Below are positions 43,018 to 54,380 of a stretch of 64,000 bases of DNA, piece by piece. The stretch is from Arbacia lixula (Eukaryota > Echinodermata > Echinoidea > Arbacioida > Arbaciidae). The position numbers and the translations under genes were made by a program. The notes beneath the pieces were generated by a model that had not been told where the DNA came from, ran no database searches, and was given only the letters and a program-made list of their open reading frames with translations. Each line of letters starts with the position of its first letter. The stretch's first letter is position 1. Location of the stretch: NCBI GenBank assembly GCA_963669155.1, contig OZ022583.1, forward strand, positions 9,648,842-9,712,841. The letters run 5' to 3'.

Positions 43018-44310
43018 AGCACTTGGATGGAGTTGGCAATGGTAGACTAAAATATGCTGATGATGTCGTTAAATATACAGAGATGATTGTGGAATGTCAT
43101 TTGTATATGGATCAAGGACAGAGAAAAGAGGATTTGCATTCTGTGTAAGCATAAAGCACTCTTGCCAAATGAGGTAGACTTTGTATTACTGAAAGTACGC
43201 ACATCTTGTAAAGAGTTGCGATTGATCTGAATTTATCGCAAGTCCAACCCCCTATCTCTGATGCACAGAGATATGATTGATATAAATCGCAGGTCAAGTT
43301 GCAATCAATCGTAATTCTTTATGAGACGGGGCACTGAACATTTTTATCTTGCATTTGATCAGCCTAGTTTGGTCACATAGGACCATACTCTGTGCAGGCA
43401 TTTCATTGCCAGTGTTAACCCATGGTGCGCCATAGAAACTGCTTCTCTATGGGATTTGTGTGTATTATCAGTTTAAAAAAAATTACATGTGGTGCACAAA
43501 GAGTTAAGATGTTAAGATATAATTTTGGAATGTCATTTACATATGGATCATTGGATTTGCGCTCTAAATAGGCAAAAACCACTCTTGCCAAACGAGACAT
43601 ATCCATACAGTATAGCGCACATCCTGTGTCTGTGTGGGATAGGCAGTGTGTTCTTTATTTCACGGGGGAAAAAAAGACACTGAATAAATGGATGATGGAA
43701 GAAAATTTGTCATGAAATCCATGAAAAATATATTGGAGATTTTGACACCAGAGTCGTTGTCCTGTTTCCAATCTCAGTTTGTGATGTGGGATAGGCGTTG
43801 TGTTCGTTATCCTGTAAATACAAAAAAAAAAAAACACCCTGCATCATAGATGATTTAAGAAATCCACAGAAAATGTATAGGAGATCTGGAGACCAGAGTG
43901 GTCATCACATTCTTCCCTCTCTCTCTCTAATGCAGTACAATTGCCTGAAGTTTGATAGTAGAATGTACTTTTAGTCTACCTCACGTATACATGTATTGAT
44001 AGTATTAATGTGCACGTTTGATTTTGCCCCAAGTATTTATTGTGTCAACTTGCCGATTCCTTTTCCCGCTTCGTGTTTATTTATATCATCTCATCCTTTT
44101 TTTTTTTTTGTTGTTGTTTTTTTTTTTGGGGGGGGGAAAGGTGGCATGGGGGCTGGGGTGCAAAAATGACTTTCATCATTATTTAGATATGGAGAGAAAA
44201 TTATGAATAATAATTGAGGTGCACCGTGTGTCCAGCCCAAAAGAATAAATATAAGCTGGTCATAATGTCAAAAGACAGGAAAAATGTGAATCTGTACGAT
44301 TTATATGTAT

Positions 44311-44316
44311 AATAAA
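44311..44316 (+). terminator. Candidate polyadenylation signal of CENPJ
   Basis: AATAAA about 1.7 kb after the CENPJ stop; another lies at 44244. Chosen by position only. Confidence 0.3.
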
Positions 44317-44330
44317 GATGGTTAACTTTT

Positions 44331-45286
44331 TTCTTGATGAAATATAGTTAGGGGAGAAGCTGTGAATACATTATGAAAGTGTTCTATTAGAAACGTTGTT
44401 CAAGGCAAACTGACGCTCTTGTTTGCTCTCTTGTAATGTGTGTTTTAATTTGATACATGTTGTATTTAAACTGAATTATACCATGCATTGCAGTTGTTGT
44501 GAAGGTAGTGTTCTTCAATATTCAATTATTCTATTGCATTTACAATCATTGTTAAATGTTCATTTTATGTAAGCAATTGTGATCATCATTATTTTTAACC
44601 CTAAGTGCCAGTATGTAGATGTGCCCTTGTACTAGACTTTTTGTACAGAAAGAACTAGATATGTAAGAGTATTGTTTTTTCATATTTATTGAGAGTTGAG
44701 TATTACACTGTGTGAATAGATTTTTAAAGAACCACTCATGTACATAATGTGTAGTTACCCCTATTCAATTGTAAAGCATCGTACAGTTAGCGACTGATAA
44801 TGGGGTTGAATATTTGAAATTTTCTGAAAATCTGTAGATAAATATGTGACACTTTAGACTGTATTTATAGAGATTTTTATATGCCATGCAAATTGTCATT
44901 ACGGACATTAATGATTTTTGTGAAAATGCAGCTACATGTATGAAGATGATTAAAAAGTTTGATACAAAATAGCACCACTTGTGTATGTATTGACATCTTT
45001 GGGGTTTTAGTGAAATGCTATCAAAGTTCATCAGGGCCATGTAAGTTGCATATAAGGTTTTCAATTATTGTAACTTATCATCAATGGTAACTACCATGGC
45101 AACATCCAATGAGCTCTTATTATTGCACTTGTTGCGATAATAGTTACCATTGATGGTGAGTTACAATAATTGAAAACCTATATGCAACATGGCCCAAATT
45201 GATTGATATTTTACATGTCCATACCTCCTTGAATGAACAAGTGAAAAATGTCATATGCATGATTTAAACAAATACACATTAACACC
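44331..45286. other. Intergenic, one MITE, no gene seen
   Basis: AT-rich; apart from the element at 45034-45195 nothing is recognised. Confidence 0.6.
45034..45195. mobile_element. GGCC-end MITE, copy 3
   Basis: A near-complete hairpin: GGCCATGTAAGTTGCATATA at left against GGGCCATGTTGCATATAGGT at right, and ATTGTAACTTATCATCAATGG paired with its complement. A TGGTAACTACCATGG palindrome lies inside. Confidence 0.8.
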
Positions 45287-45537
45287 CACACTGCCATTCA
45301 CTGACAAAAGGAAGAAATTAAGGGACAAAGCACTGAACTTTGAGTTGTTGATGTTTGTAGATTGTACACAGCATTCCCTACATCCCGGCCAAAGCCAAAA
45401 AAGGAATATTCCTTTTGATGTGAGATGTTCAATCTCACAGGATGTGATATTGCATTGTTACAAATGACTTACACGTTTTGATGATTTACAAGAAATTTTG
45501 TTACTTGCATGCTTCCTTTTATCAAAGTAGGGCAGCA
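45287..45537. mobile_element. ATACTGCCCT-end MITE, copy 3 (diverged)
   Basis: Ends ACACTGCCATTCACTGACAA and, inverted, GTGCTGCCCTACTTTGATAA. The interior shares AGATTGTAC, GCATTCCCTACAT and TTTACAAGAAA with the other copies. A CA microsatellite starts at its right edge. Confidence 0.7.
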
Positions 45538-45539
45538 CA

Positions 45540-45600
<61 letters not shown>

Positions 45601-45609
45601 ACACACATT

Positions 45610-45673
<64 letters not shown>

Positions 45674-45690
45674 GTGTGTGTATGTGTGTA
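45536..45690. repeat. CA-TA-TG palindromic microsatellite
   Basis: About 90 bp of CA repeats, then TATATATATA, then about 45 bp of TG repeats. The two arms are complementary, so the strand can fold back. Frames through it only read His-Thr or Val-Cys. Confidence 0.95.
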
Positions 45691-45972
45691 TATAAGGTTG
45701 CAATGGTGCTGAAAATGAAAACATAAACAAATGAACGGAGATAGACATGCATAATTATGTACATACACATGTTATTGTTTAAAAGTGCATTATGAAGGTG
45801 AAACCCCACAATGGTGTTTTGCCTATAAAATACATGATAAAGTGTACGAGTAGCAAAATGAATACATGTACATGAAGTCGATGACGAACGTAGCACAGGA
45901 AACCAAGCACAAGAGATTTAAAGAGAAAGGGGAGCTTAGGGAGAGAAAGAGGGGAAAGAGAGGGGAAAGCGT

Positions 45973-46019
45973 GGAAAGGCCAACGCAGGCAGTACGATCC
46001 GATTATTTGCACGACTTTA
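45973..46019. mobile_element. AAGGCCACCCC-end MITE, copy 2, left part
   Basis: AAAGGCCAACGCAGGCAGTA, then CGATCCGATT. It is separated from its right part (47497-47622) by the large element 46020-47496. Left-end similarity is partial. Confidence 0.45.
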
Positions 46020-47496
46020 AGCCCGGCTCACACCTTTGCGTTTTTAGCTGCGTATTGCTGCGATAGCCGAACGCAGCCTTAACGCAGCACGACGCAGCAA
46101 AACATTTGGCAGCCCTCACACTGTTGCGTATGGATCTCGTTATAGCTCGTACATTTTTTTCGAAAAATGACGCTTTAGGTTGCGTTTTACCTCGCTCTAG
46201 CTCGCTTTTGCTCGTAGCAGTACGATGTAATACGAAGTTTGCTCGCCACGTTGCGTGTTTACCTCGTTAGTCACTCGTTTGTTGCTCGCTAGCCGCTCGC
46301 CCTACCTCGTCTCGCCTCGCCTCACTGCTCATTCACTCGCTTTATCTCGACTGCTGCTCGTTCCACGGCGTAACAGCTCGGTCTGCTGCTTACACGTGTG
46401 GTCGTATATTGCAGCGGTGATGATCATTTTGTGGTACTAGTCAGATCTCGTAATCCATGTTGCCTGGCAACATTCACTGTTGCTAGGCGAGAAGAAAAAC
46501 ACGAGTTACTTTACGTCTGGTTATTTTAAATGATTATCCGAACAACACTTAGTAATAATGATACTGCATGACTTGGGGCTTTTTTTCTAGATTTTAAACA
46601 AAAAATTAAATAGCTTTGTTGAACGCAATGTCATGACTATCGTCATTAAATTGTCAACAATTGATCCTTTCAAAATCAAATTACCTAAATTCTGAATTTA
46701 TATCTAACTGTGTATTAAAGCTCTTGTTTTCTCAGTTGATGTTTTTTTATATTATTTTTAATGAAAATGCTTCATAAATATGTGAGAATTCACAATGTTA
46801 AAGGTGTACCTGCTAGGCCTGATTCTTTTTCTCTCTATTTTTTATCCACATGCACTCCGATTGTGCCAATTGTCATGTCTTGTGGATAGGATCACGTGGT
46901 TGTGTACGATTGTTAAAATAAACGAGTTCCTCAATTAATGTTTAGGCAGATATCCGCAGTGCTGGTTAGACAAAGCGAGCAGGAACGAGCTAAAATGAGC
47001 AGGAACGAGGTAAAACGAGCGAAAGACGAGCTAGACTCGCAGTTAAGATCCAAGACGAACGCAGTGCATCGAGCTACATCCATAACGGTCCTTGTTGTTG
47101 CGAACAGCGTGCGAGGTATAGCGCAACGAGATACGCGTCGATGCGAGCTAAAGCGATTTAAGTCGAGGTAAATCGAGCCGGTAACGCAGCTTAATTAGGC
47201 AGTGAAACGCAGCTCAAAGTAGCGCTGCGTTGGCCTGCGTTAAGCTGCTCGCTGTTGCTCGTCCTTGCTCGCATCAGCTGGTTGCCACTCGTCTTTGCTC
47301 GTATGGATTTTTTTCTTGCGTTCAGTTGCGGAAGTTTGAAAAAATTTCAAACTAGCGAGCTAGAACGCAATGCCTCTACGTTGGTCTGCGTATTGACCTC
47401 GTATTAGCTCGTTTAATCGCGTTGTGTTGCGTTTACCTGCGTTCGGGCAATACGCAGCTGAACGCAAGCTAAAAACGCAAAGGTGTGAGCCGGGCT
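46020..47496. mobile_element. 1.48-kb fold-back element, PIF/Harbinger-like TTA target
   Basis: Ends AGCCCGGCTCACACCTTTGC and, inverted, the same 20 bases, continuing GTTTTTAGC. Flanking TTA on both sides (46017-46019, 47497-47499) matches the 3-bp TWA target of PIF/Harbinger elements. The outer 400-500 bp on each side is packed with CTCG/CGAG words (GCTCGTT, CCTCG, ACGAGC) that pair across the element. The centre (46440-46920) is AT-rich. No transposase frame. Confidence 0.85.
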
Positions 47497-47622
47497 TTAC
47501 AATTGGCTGAATCGCAGGACCCGGTCATTTGATTTATACAAGAAGATGACGTCACATTTCCAGACGTGGGCCCATGCGACTGCAGAATCGTGGCAAAATC
47601 GCGTCGTCTGGGGTGGCCTTGA
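47497..47622. mobile_element. AAGGCCACCCC-end MITE, copy 2, right part
   Basis: Ends GTCGTCTGGGGTGGCCTT, the inverse of the AAGGCCACCCCAGACGAC end at 42095. The inner GGCTGAATCGCAGG string resembles part of the first copy. Confidence 0.6.
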
Positions 47623-48740
47623 GGAGAGGAAGAGGGAGAGAGCATGTGGAGATACGAAAAGCGGGAATTGCTTCCATTCGTGAACTAATCAAAGACAGTT
47701 CCCGCTTCTCCTCCGTCTTCTTCTCTGTTTTTTTTTTTGTTTTCATTTACTTATTTATTTCTCCCGTCTTCTTTTCCCAGGATGGCCCCCTCAGTGAGCA
47801 AAGCACTGTTCTCCCAGGGAGCCCTGGGTATATCGAACGACATACATAACATAGATGATGACATGACCATTTGATGATTAGATTTACATGAACATTTACA
47901 TGAAATATTGCTCATATTGACATTCAAGTTATGCATAGTGGAGACCCGCTCTCATCTAAGTTTTTGTAATAATCCTCTGCGTGCCGTGTATGGGGTTTTT
48001 TTTCACTAATACTCGCGAATCCCATCGAACAGCAGTGTCTATCTGGCACATTAACTGTTAAAAGAATAATCCAGAAACGATGACATCGGGATTTTGGAGA
48101 CCCACGTGAACTCTATATGACATAATTGTACCTAAAGTAATGTTAAATAAGTCATTTAAAATCGATTAGCCCTTCCTGTGTCAGATAAAATACTTCTCTA
48201 TGGGATTTTTGTGTTTTACTAGTGAAAAAATTACCCGCATGACACAAAGAGTGCAACGTGAAATTGTTTTTATGGCACTTTCTCGCTGTTCTGAAAAAAA
48301 AAAAAAACACGTGTTCACTTTCTCAATACAAATTCTGAATACGAATATGAAGCCCGCATACTATTTGATTTGTTTTTATATATTTGTTTAAATCTCGGAT
48401 ACAGTATATTCATCCATCTCCTTCCTTTCTTGATAAAGGAAACGGGGGAAAAGGGACAAAACAAAACTATTGTGGTGAAGAAAAGTGCAATTTCACAATT
48501 ATCAACACATCTAACATGCTGGATCAAATTCTATATGGTTTTTAAGAGACCGCCAGTACATGCAAGTATTGTTTAAAAAAAGGTGGATATCCTTTTTGGA
48601 CACCCATGCTCGTTTCCGCTACTCAATATTCATGACTGGCTGGCGCGGCAGCTGCTCTTTGTATGTGAGAAGAGGGGAGATGGTGACAGATATGCGAGGG
48701 AGGGAGACATGAAGATAGAGAGATGGATATATATATGTAT
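47623..48740. other. Intergenic, no gene seen
   Basis: AT-rich. A CTCTATGGGATTT.TGTG phrase near 48195 matches the one near 43445 (degraded dispersed repeat). No exon recognised. Confidence 0.55.
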
Positions 48741-48744
48741 ACAT

Positions 48745-48745
<1 letters not shown>

Positions 48746-48808
<63 letters not shown>

Positions 48809-48866
48809 TGAGAGCGGGAGAGAGAGAGAGAGAGAGAAACAGAGAGAGAGAGAGAGAGAGAGAGAG
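48746..48866. repeat. GA microsatellite
   Basis: GA repeats with short interruptions, followed by G runs (48866-48877 and 48904-48916). Arg-Glu frames across it are artefacts. Confidence 0.95.
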
Positions 48867-48919
48867 CGGGGGTGGGGGGCTGGGAATGAAAAAGATTCAA
48901 ACGGGGGGGGGGGGGGTCA

Positions 48920-50740
48920 TTTTCTCTAAGTCTGAATTTACTGCATTACGGTTAAAAGACAGGGTAACCCTTGATCTTGCAGGTCAAAAAAAAATTATGT
49001 TGTAAAAAATAAACACGTGACTTGGAAGAAAATACTAAAGAAGTAGTAGAACTGGAAACTGAATTTGAAAGTAGTCACAGTGATTGCTAGATTGCGAGTA
49101 GGTTTCGGGCGGGTCGTCCAAAACATATTGGTTCCTGAAGCCTGGAGACCGGAAACCGTAACAGCGCACATATTCCTCGAAATGTATCCAAAATTTGCCT
49201 TGCATATTTGGCGGCGGTCGTCACTGGATCAAAGAACCAAACTCGTCAAATATTCTATTCTGCTATCAATGGACGCGACTGGTGTATGAATAAATTACTC
49301 TTCGTGCTGACTCCAGTTCTAACACCTTCCTTCGGTTCTAACACCTTTCCATGTGGACTAAGGTCGCTACATATGAAATGGGGCATTTCAAACATTAACA
49401 AGGATGGTTTTTTACTTCCCCTTAGAGGGTTCGTGAGGTTTCATGCACTTGGTGAGATTTCATTAACTTATATTTTTTTTTTATAAATATAGTTTTATGA
49501 TGTTTGCTCTTTACGCGCCACTGAGTAATTTTTGGAGCAGTTAGACAGACACATATCTCGCTGATCTGGGCCCTGGTGCAAACAACTTACCATTGATGAT
49601 AACTTTGCTACCAATGGCAGCTTCTACGGAAACCTTGAATTTGGTTGGCTTTTGAGCGGTGTTACCATGGTAGTTACCATCGATGACATGGTTAATATTG
49701 ATGGTAAGTTTAATGCAACGGGGCCCTGGTGCAGAAGAGGTTTAACATAACAAAACAGACGCGAATCAATACTTTCGGGTGAGATACACTGAAGTGAACA
49801 GGGTTAAAATGGAATATACAGGTATATTCAATCACTGTAAACCAAATTCCTGATATGCAAACTCGGTCCTTGGCCTGTTCTATATTAGTCACTTCCCTAC
49901 TGTAGTTGACTCTATTGTGCTGGTAATCCTCAGAATGATGCATCAATTTGACATTCTCCAAAAAGATTATTTCTTTAGGAGAACAATAACCAACCACTAT
50001 AGCGTTGACAGAGGGGTCATGGACGAAGAGAAGCTCTATGCGCGGGGGGTGCCCCCCCCCCTCCCTCGATCCCCCACTTAATGGTTTTGAGTGAAGTTCG
50101 GCGGCAAAAATTAAATGTTCCAACAAAAATGTCTCTAATCTGCCGACAAATGAGATCTTGTTCCGACAACATCTCCATTACGCCGACAAATATGTATATA
50201 AATATATTTTATGACAATATTAGCAGCTCTTGCTCTTCGCTCGCTCTTCAAAAGATATATATTCAAATCATGAAATTAGTACTTGAAGATTATACCATTT
50301 ATTGCCTAAAGTGAGTAGGTTTACTACCAGAGGATGGGAAAGTCTTCCTCCACAACAGTTTCTAGAGCGGTAATACAAAGTAGCAGTTCCTTCCTTGGCA
50401 AAACCTCAAGGTGCCTTATTGCTGAGGTAAATGTCTTGTAATGTTTGTAATGTGTGCATGCTTATTCCTTCCTGAGACACTGTTGTCAGCACTAAAGCTT
50501 ACATATTGCCCTCCCCCCCCCCCCCCCCCCACACACACACCCCATGCACCCCCGTTACCCCCAAATGGAAAATCTAGTTACACTTTTGCACCTTAGTCAC
50601 CCAGCCGTCAATCCAATCAGAAGAAAGGAAATCATACCAATCTTTCCGGCAGTGATTTATAGCACGACGGAATACTCACCCAACATTTCATTGCCGGTAT
50701 GTAGACTTGGACGCTGGGCAGTCATAACTCACATCCAACC
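48920..50740. other. Intergenic and UGT copy A upstream region
   Basis: Contains the GGCC-end MITE at 49568-49727, C runs at about 50048-50062 and 50512-50530, and a stretch with several CCGACAA words (50130-50190) echoed at 55090-55190. No further gene recognised. Confidence 0.55.
49568..49727. mobile_element. GGCC-end MITE, copy 4
   Basis: Ends GGGCCCTGGTGCAAACAACT and, inverted, GGGCCCCGTTGCATTAAACT. Shares TTACCATTGATGATAACTTT with the copy at 38661-38819. Confidence 0.78.
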
Positions 50741-52357
50741 ATGACTTCGTCTACCCATCTTTGCCTGAGGGGTCTGCTCTTGGTCAGCCTGCTGTGGGCT
50801 CTTCAAAGTCCTGGCGCGGAGTCTGCCAATGTTCTTCTCTCGGCAGTGTTCGGCGATGGCAGCCATTTCTTCTCCATGGTTGAGCTCGGGAAAAGTCTAG
50901 TTCGAAGAGGACACAATGTCACCATGCTTATTTCAGACGAATACCCCAAGCACTCTACAGAAACAGAGTACACTGATTTCTTCACCTTTGATATGTTTCA
51001 TTGTCCAGGCTTGAAGCGATATATGGACACCATTAATCACTATGTATCGACGGTTATTTTCGAAATGAACAACTTCATGGCGATGTATAAGACGCTGACG
51101 ATGGTTAGTGAGTTGAACGGTGATGCATGTGAGTCTGTTATGACAGACAGAGCTTTGCTAGATCGACTGGAGATGTACGATGTGTTTGTCACAGATGTTA
51201 TTTGGATGTGTCCGATCTATGTCCAGTCTTACCTGGATAGACATCGAGGCACAAACATCAAAACCGTTGTGTTAGCTCCCATGACGCCCTCTACGTACAT
51301 ATTCCAAGAAGCTGGCTCCCCGTTCATGTTGTCCTACCAACCGGCGTCTCTTACACAACTAACATCCTCTATGACGTTCCTTGAACGTATCCAAAACGTT
51401 GCGAACTATTTGATTGCCATGGTCGCTCATGGAAAAAATATTATGATTGACACGTTTACTGATCTTGTTGACAAGTACGATTTAGACCCTGAACTGAAGA
51501 CTACGATCAAAACAGAGGTCGAGCTGTATTTAATGAATTTCGATTTTTCGACGGAGTTCCCGTTCGCCGTCATGCCGAACGTCATCCCCGTGGGTGGTTT
51601 GACCACCAGACCAGCTCAACCGCTTGATGACGATCTTGAGCTGTTCATGCAGAGCTCCGGTGACGCTGGCGTCATCGTGTTCTCCTTCGGGTCGTACTTC
51701 TCTGTGATCACGGAGATAAGACCAGATATTGTGTCGATGTTCCTGGATGCCTTTGGTCGAGTTCCTCAGAAGGTGGTGATGCACCTCATGAAGCGTCCTG
51801 CCCGGAACATCCCGGGTAACATCAAGGTGCTACCCTGGTTGCCGCTGAATGACCTCATGGGGCATCCTAAAACACGCGTGGTTGTCTATCACGGGGGCAA
51901 CAACGGCTTCCAGGAGGCTGTCTACCACGGCGTTCCACTGGTCGTCATGCCGTTGGCTGATGACCAATACGACGTCACCGCAAGAGTCGTCGCCAAAGGT
52001 CTCGGCATCAGCATCGACAAGGATCGTCTCAGTGCCGACTACATTTTCCAACAACTCACAAAAGTCCTCGAAAACTCGACGTACACAAGGACAGCCAAAC
52101 GACTCTCCGCCATCTTCCGGGACCGGCCGTTGACGGGACCTGACACGGGCGCGTTCTGGATTGACCATGTCATCAAACACGGCAGCGACCACCTACGACC
52201 ACCAACTCTTGATTTGTCCTTCTGGCAACTTTATTTGATTGACATTATTGCTTTATTTTTGTCAATCGCTGGAGTAGCTCTATATCTCGTCACATGTGTT
52301 ATAAGGCGATGCTGTTGTGCAATTAAACGATCTCAAAACAAGACGAAGCACGAGTAG
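50741..52357 (+). CDS. UDP-glycosyltransferase, copy A (intronless, 538 aa)
   Basis: Predicted ER-membrane UDP-glucuronosyl/glucosyltransferase (GT1 family) that conjugates sugars to small lipophilic acceptors. Signal peptide about 1-28 (LLLVSLLWAL). The N-terminal acceptor domain has GSHFFSM with the presumed catalytic His42, and Asp152 in FVTDVIWMCP. The C-terminal donor-binding signature begins WLPLNDLMGHP (about 366) and contains YHGGNNGFQEAVYHGVP (383-399) and DDQYD. The usual WLPQ Gln is Leu here. A membrane helix at about 498-520 is followed by a basic tail ending KTKHE, a KxKxx ER-retrieval signal. The ATG precedes the signal peptide. Length is normal for UGTs. Specific substrate cannot be told. 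Confidence 0.95.
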   Translation: MTSSTHLCLRGLLLVSLLWALQSPGAESANVLLSAVFGDGSHFFSMVELGKSLVRRGHNVTMLISDEYPKHSTETEYTDFFTFDMFHCPGLKRYMDTINHYVSTVIFEMNNFMAMYKTLTMVSELNGDACESVMTDRALLDRLEMYDVFVTDVIWMCPIYVQSYLDRHRGTNIKTVVLAPMTPSTYIFQEAGSPFMLSYQPASLTQLTSSMTFLERIQNVANYLIAMVAHGKNIMIDTFTDLVDKYDLDPELKTTIKTEVELYLMNFDFSTEFPFAVMPNVIPVGGLTTRPAQPLDDDLELFMQSSGDAGVIVFSFGSYFSVITEIRPDIVSMFLDAFGRVPQKVVMHLMKRPARNIPGNIKVLPWLPLNDLMGHPKTRVVVYHGGNNGFQEAVYHGVPLVVMPLADDQYDVTARVVAKGLGISIDKDRLSADYIFQQLTKVLENSTYTRTAKRLSAIFRDRPLTGPDTGAFWIDHVIKHGSDHLRPPTLDLSFWQLYLIDIIALFLSIAGVALYLVTCVIRRCCCAIKRSQNKTKHE

Positions 52358-53495
52358 ATTTTAGTTTTGTCGATGCTCGATTTCTTGTTTACAGAAAAAG
52401 ACATTAGATGTTTAGAAATGAATTAGAAAGATAGACGCCCTTCTGAAATTGTTTTATTGTGTTAAACATCAACTTTTATCGTACGATATTTTAGGAGTGC
52501 TATCACATTTCAAATGTGACCGTGCCAAATACAGTAAGAACCCCGAAATTAATTGATTAAACATTATAAGCTGTGCGAGTAAATTCTCATAGAATGTATA
52601 TAGTTATATTAGCAATGTATTCAGGAATGTCAATCAATTATTATGATTTACATGTTACTCGGCATACTTGATAAAAATAAGGATTTGATGGCGTGCATTT
52701 TGATTTTCATTTATACCCGGCTATTGTCGCCCCTATAAAGCTTTTTTGGTAGTTAGTTAGTTAGTTAGTTAGTTAGTTCTTACAAATAGCATCGATACGC
52801 ATCTTTGACATCATCAATATCATCAATAGCAACCCACAATACGGGAAAGCAGTTCCAAAACGCAGACCTTGTATACATATACAATGAATTAATGCACTTT
52901 ATTCTGACCATAATACCACTTCATTACTTCCCCCAGTCATTGCAATTTGCGATAGGTCTATGTATACACATTGTGTCAATGCTGTTCATATCAACGTTGG
53001 TCAACTACAATTACAATTTTAATAAATTACAATCGCCTGCATGTCAGTTATATCAACCTGATGCATATAGGTGCTGGTTTCTTGGGGATGTGGAGTTGGG
53101 GAATGATTGGTGTTGGGAGTCCCCGGCGAGGAAGCGGAGCGATCAAGCGGGGGAAGGTGTGAAAGGGGTTATCTGATACAAATAAATGTCTAGGTCCAAA
53201 ATTTGTCCAAGAGTGAAAATCCCAGATGACAGTAATTTCAACGCACTATTTGATGATCCGCAAGAAAATTCTTTGCCTGTTGTTAACCCAGAAGGTGCAG
53301 ATAATTTCCATGAAAACACTAGTGAATACTTCAACTATGATACAATACCAATTTCTATTAGCCCCAACTCAAACGACCCTGTATTACGAATTCCAGAATA
53401 TAGATGAATTATTAAAAAGCCTTAACAAAAACCTTGCCTATGTCGATATGCATATGGACGGAAATTGTAAGCGTATGTGTGTGTACGTGAGATAT

Positions 53496-53500
<5 letters not shown>
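52358..53500. other. Flank of UGT copy A, no clear gene
   Basis: 3' UTR of the UGT, then AT-rich sequence with a TAGT tetranucleotide run (52751-52778). A 73-codon frame at 53186-53407 has a non-repetitive composition but no recognisable domain and was not called. Confidence 0.55.

Positions 53501-53550
<50 letters not shown>
53500..53550. repeat. GA microsatellite
   Basis: Perfect GA repeats ending in GATAGATAGA. Confidence 0.95.
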
Positions 53551-53552
<2 letters not shown>

Positions 53553-53805
53553 TAGAAAGAGAGGTAGCTAGGGAAAGGGAGATAGGAGCACACATATATT
53601 CACAGAATTCGGCCACCTTGGCCATAGCAACTACTGATTGACTTTGCTGAGAAGCCATTTTAAAAGTCTCAAAAGAGGACTATCATACGCCATCTGTGTT
53701 TCCTGGTGTCTCATGCTGCTCTTGCCAGCTTCTTTGCTGCTCTAAGCTGCTCTTGGCTGTTCCTATCGCTTTTTAGCAGGATCGCAAAATATGTGTGCGT
53801 CTACA

Positions 53806-53807
53806 CG

Positions 53808-53881
<74 letters not shown>
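53806..53881. repeat. TA-GA microsatellite
   Basis: TA repeats followed by about 30 GA units. Confidence 0.95.
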
Positions 53882-53883
<2 letters not shown>

Positions 53884-54149
53884 TGATAAAAGAGGAGAGG
53901 TATGGAGGGCGAGGGAGCTAGGAGCACATCAGAGTTATATATTCACAACAATAAAAAAAAATGACCAAACTTGGTTTCAATAGGTAACAGTGTGGCGCAT
54001 ATAACTTTGTTATCTGCTTGCCCAGCAATGCAGCACGCATCACGTTACCTATTAAAACCGAGTCGGCCAATTTTTTGCACAGTTGGCTCTGGATCACGTG
54101 TGTATGTGCGACGAGAGAGACGGCTACAGAGAGACAGTGGGTGTGACTA

Positions 54150-54256
<107 letters not shown>

Positions 54257-54283
54257 TGTGTATGTTTACTGTACATGTGTGTT

Positions 54284-54380
54284 TATGTTCCTTTATATTT
54301 GTTCCGATCAATTCACAACAGGAATGATGTTTATGTTCCTTTATATTTGTTCCGATCAATTCACAACAGGAATGATCATA
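54284..54380. repeat. 48-bp exact tandem duplication
   Basis: TGTTTATGTTCCTTTATATT through CACAACAGGAATGA occurs twice back to back without visible differences, so it is recent. Confidence 0.9.

Larger units (their letters stand above)
42604..44330 (+). other. CENPJ: Probable CENPJ 3' UTR and proximal flank
   Basis: AATAAA signals occur at 44244 and 44311, so the UTR could run this far. It contains the inverted MITE at 42763-43017, repeated segments (TTGTGGAATGTCATTTGTAT near 43087 and a variant near 43526; a GTGTGGGATAGGC segment near 43634 and 43786) and T runs near 44098-44127. UTR extent is inferred. Confidence 0.5.

Noticed and set aside
43416..43504. Possible very short TTAA-flanked element (GTTAACCCATGGTGCG ... 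AAAGAGTTAAG)
   Set aside because: Ends match only loosely and the interior resembles a broader degraded repeat; too weak to call.
51530..52192. Antisense frames in the UGT genes (also 56097-56759)
   Set aside because: Mirror frames of conserved UGT coding sequence, without recognisable domains.
53186..53407. 73-codon frame with non-repetitive composition
   Set aside because: No recognisable domain, splice context or duplicate; length is compatible with chance.
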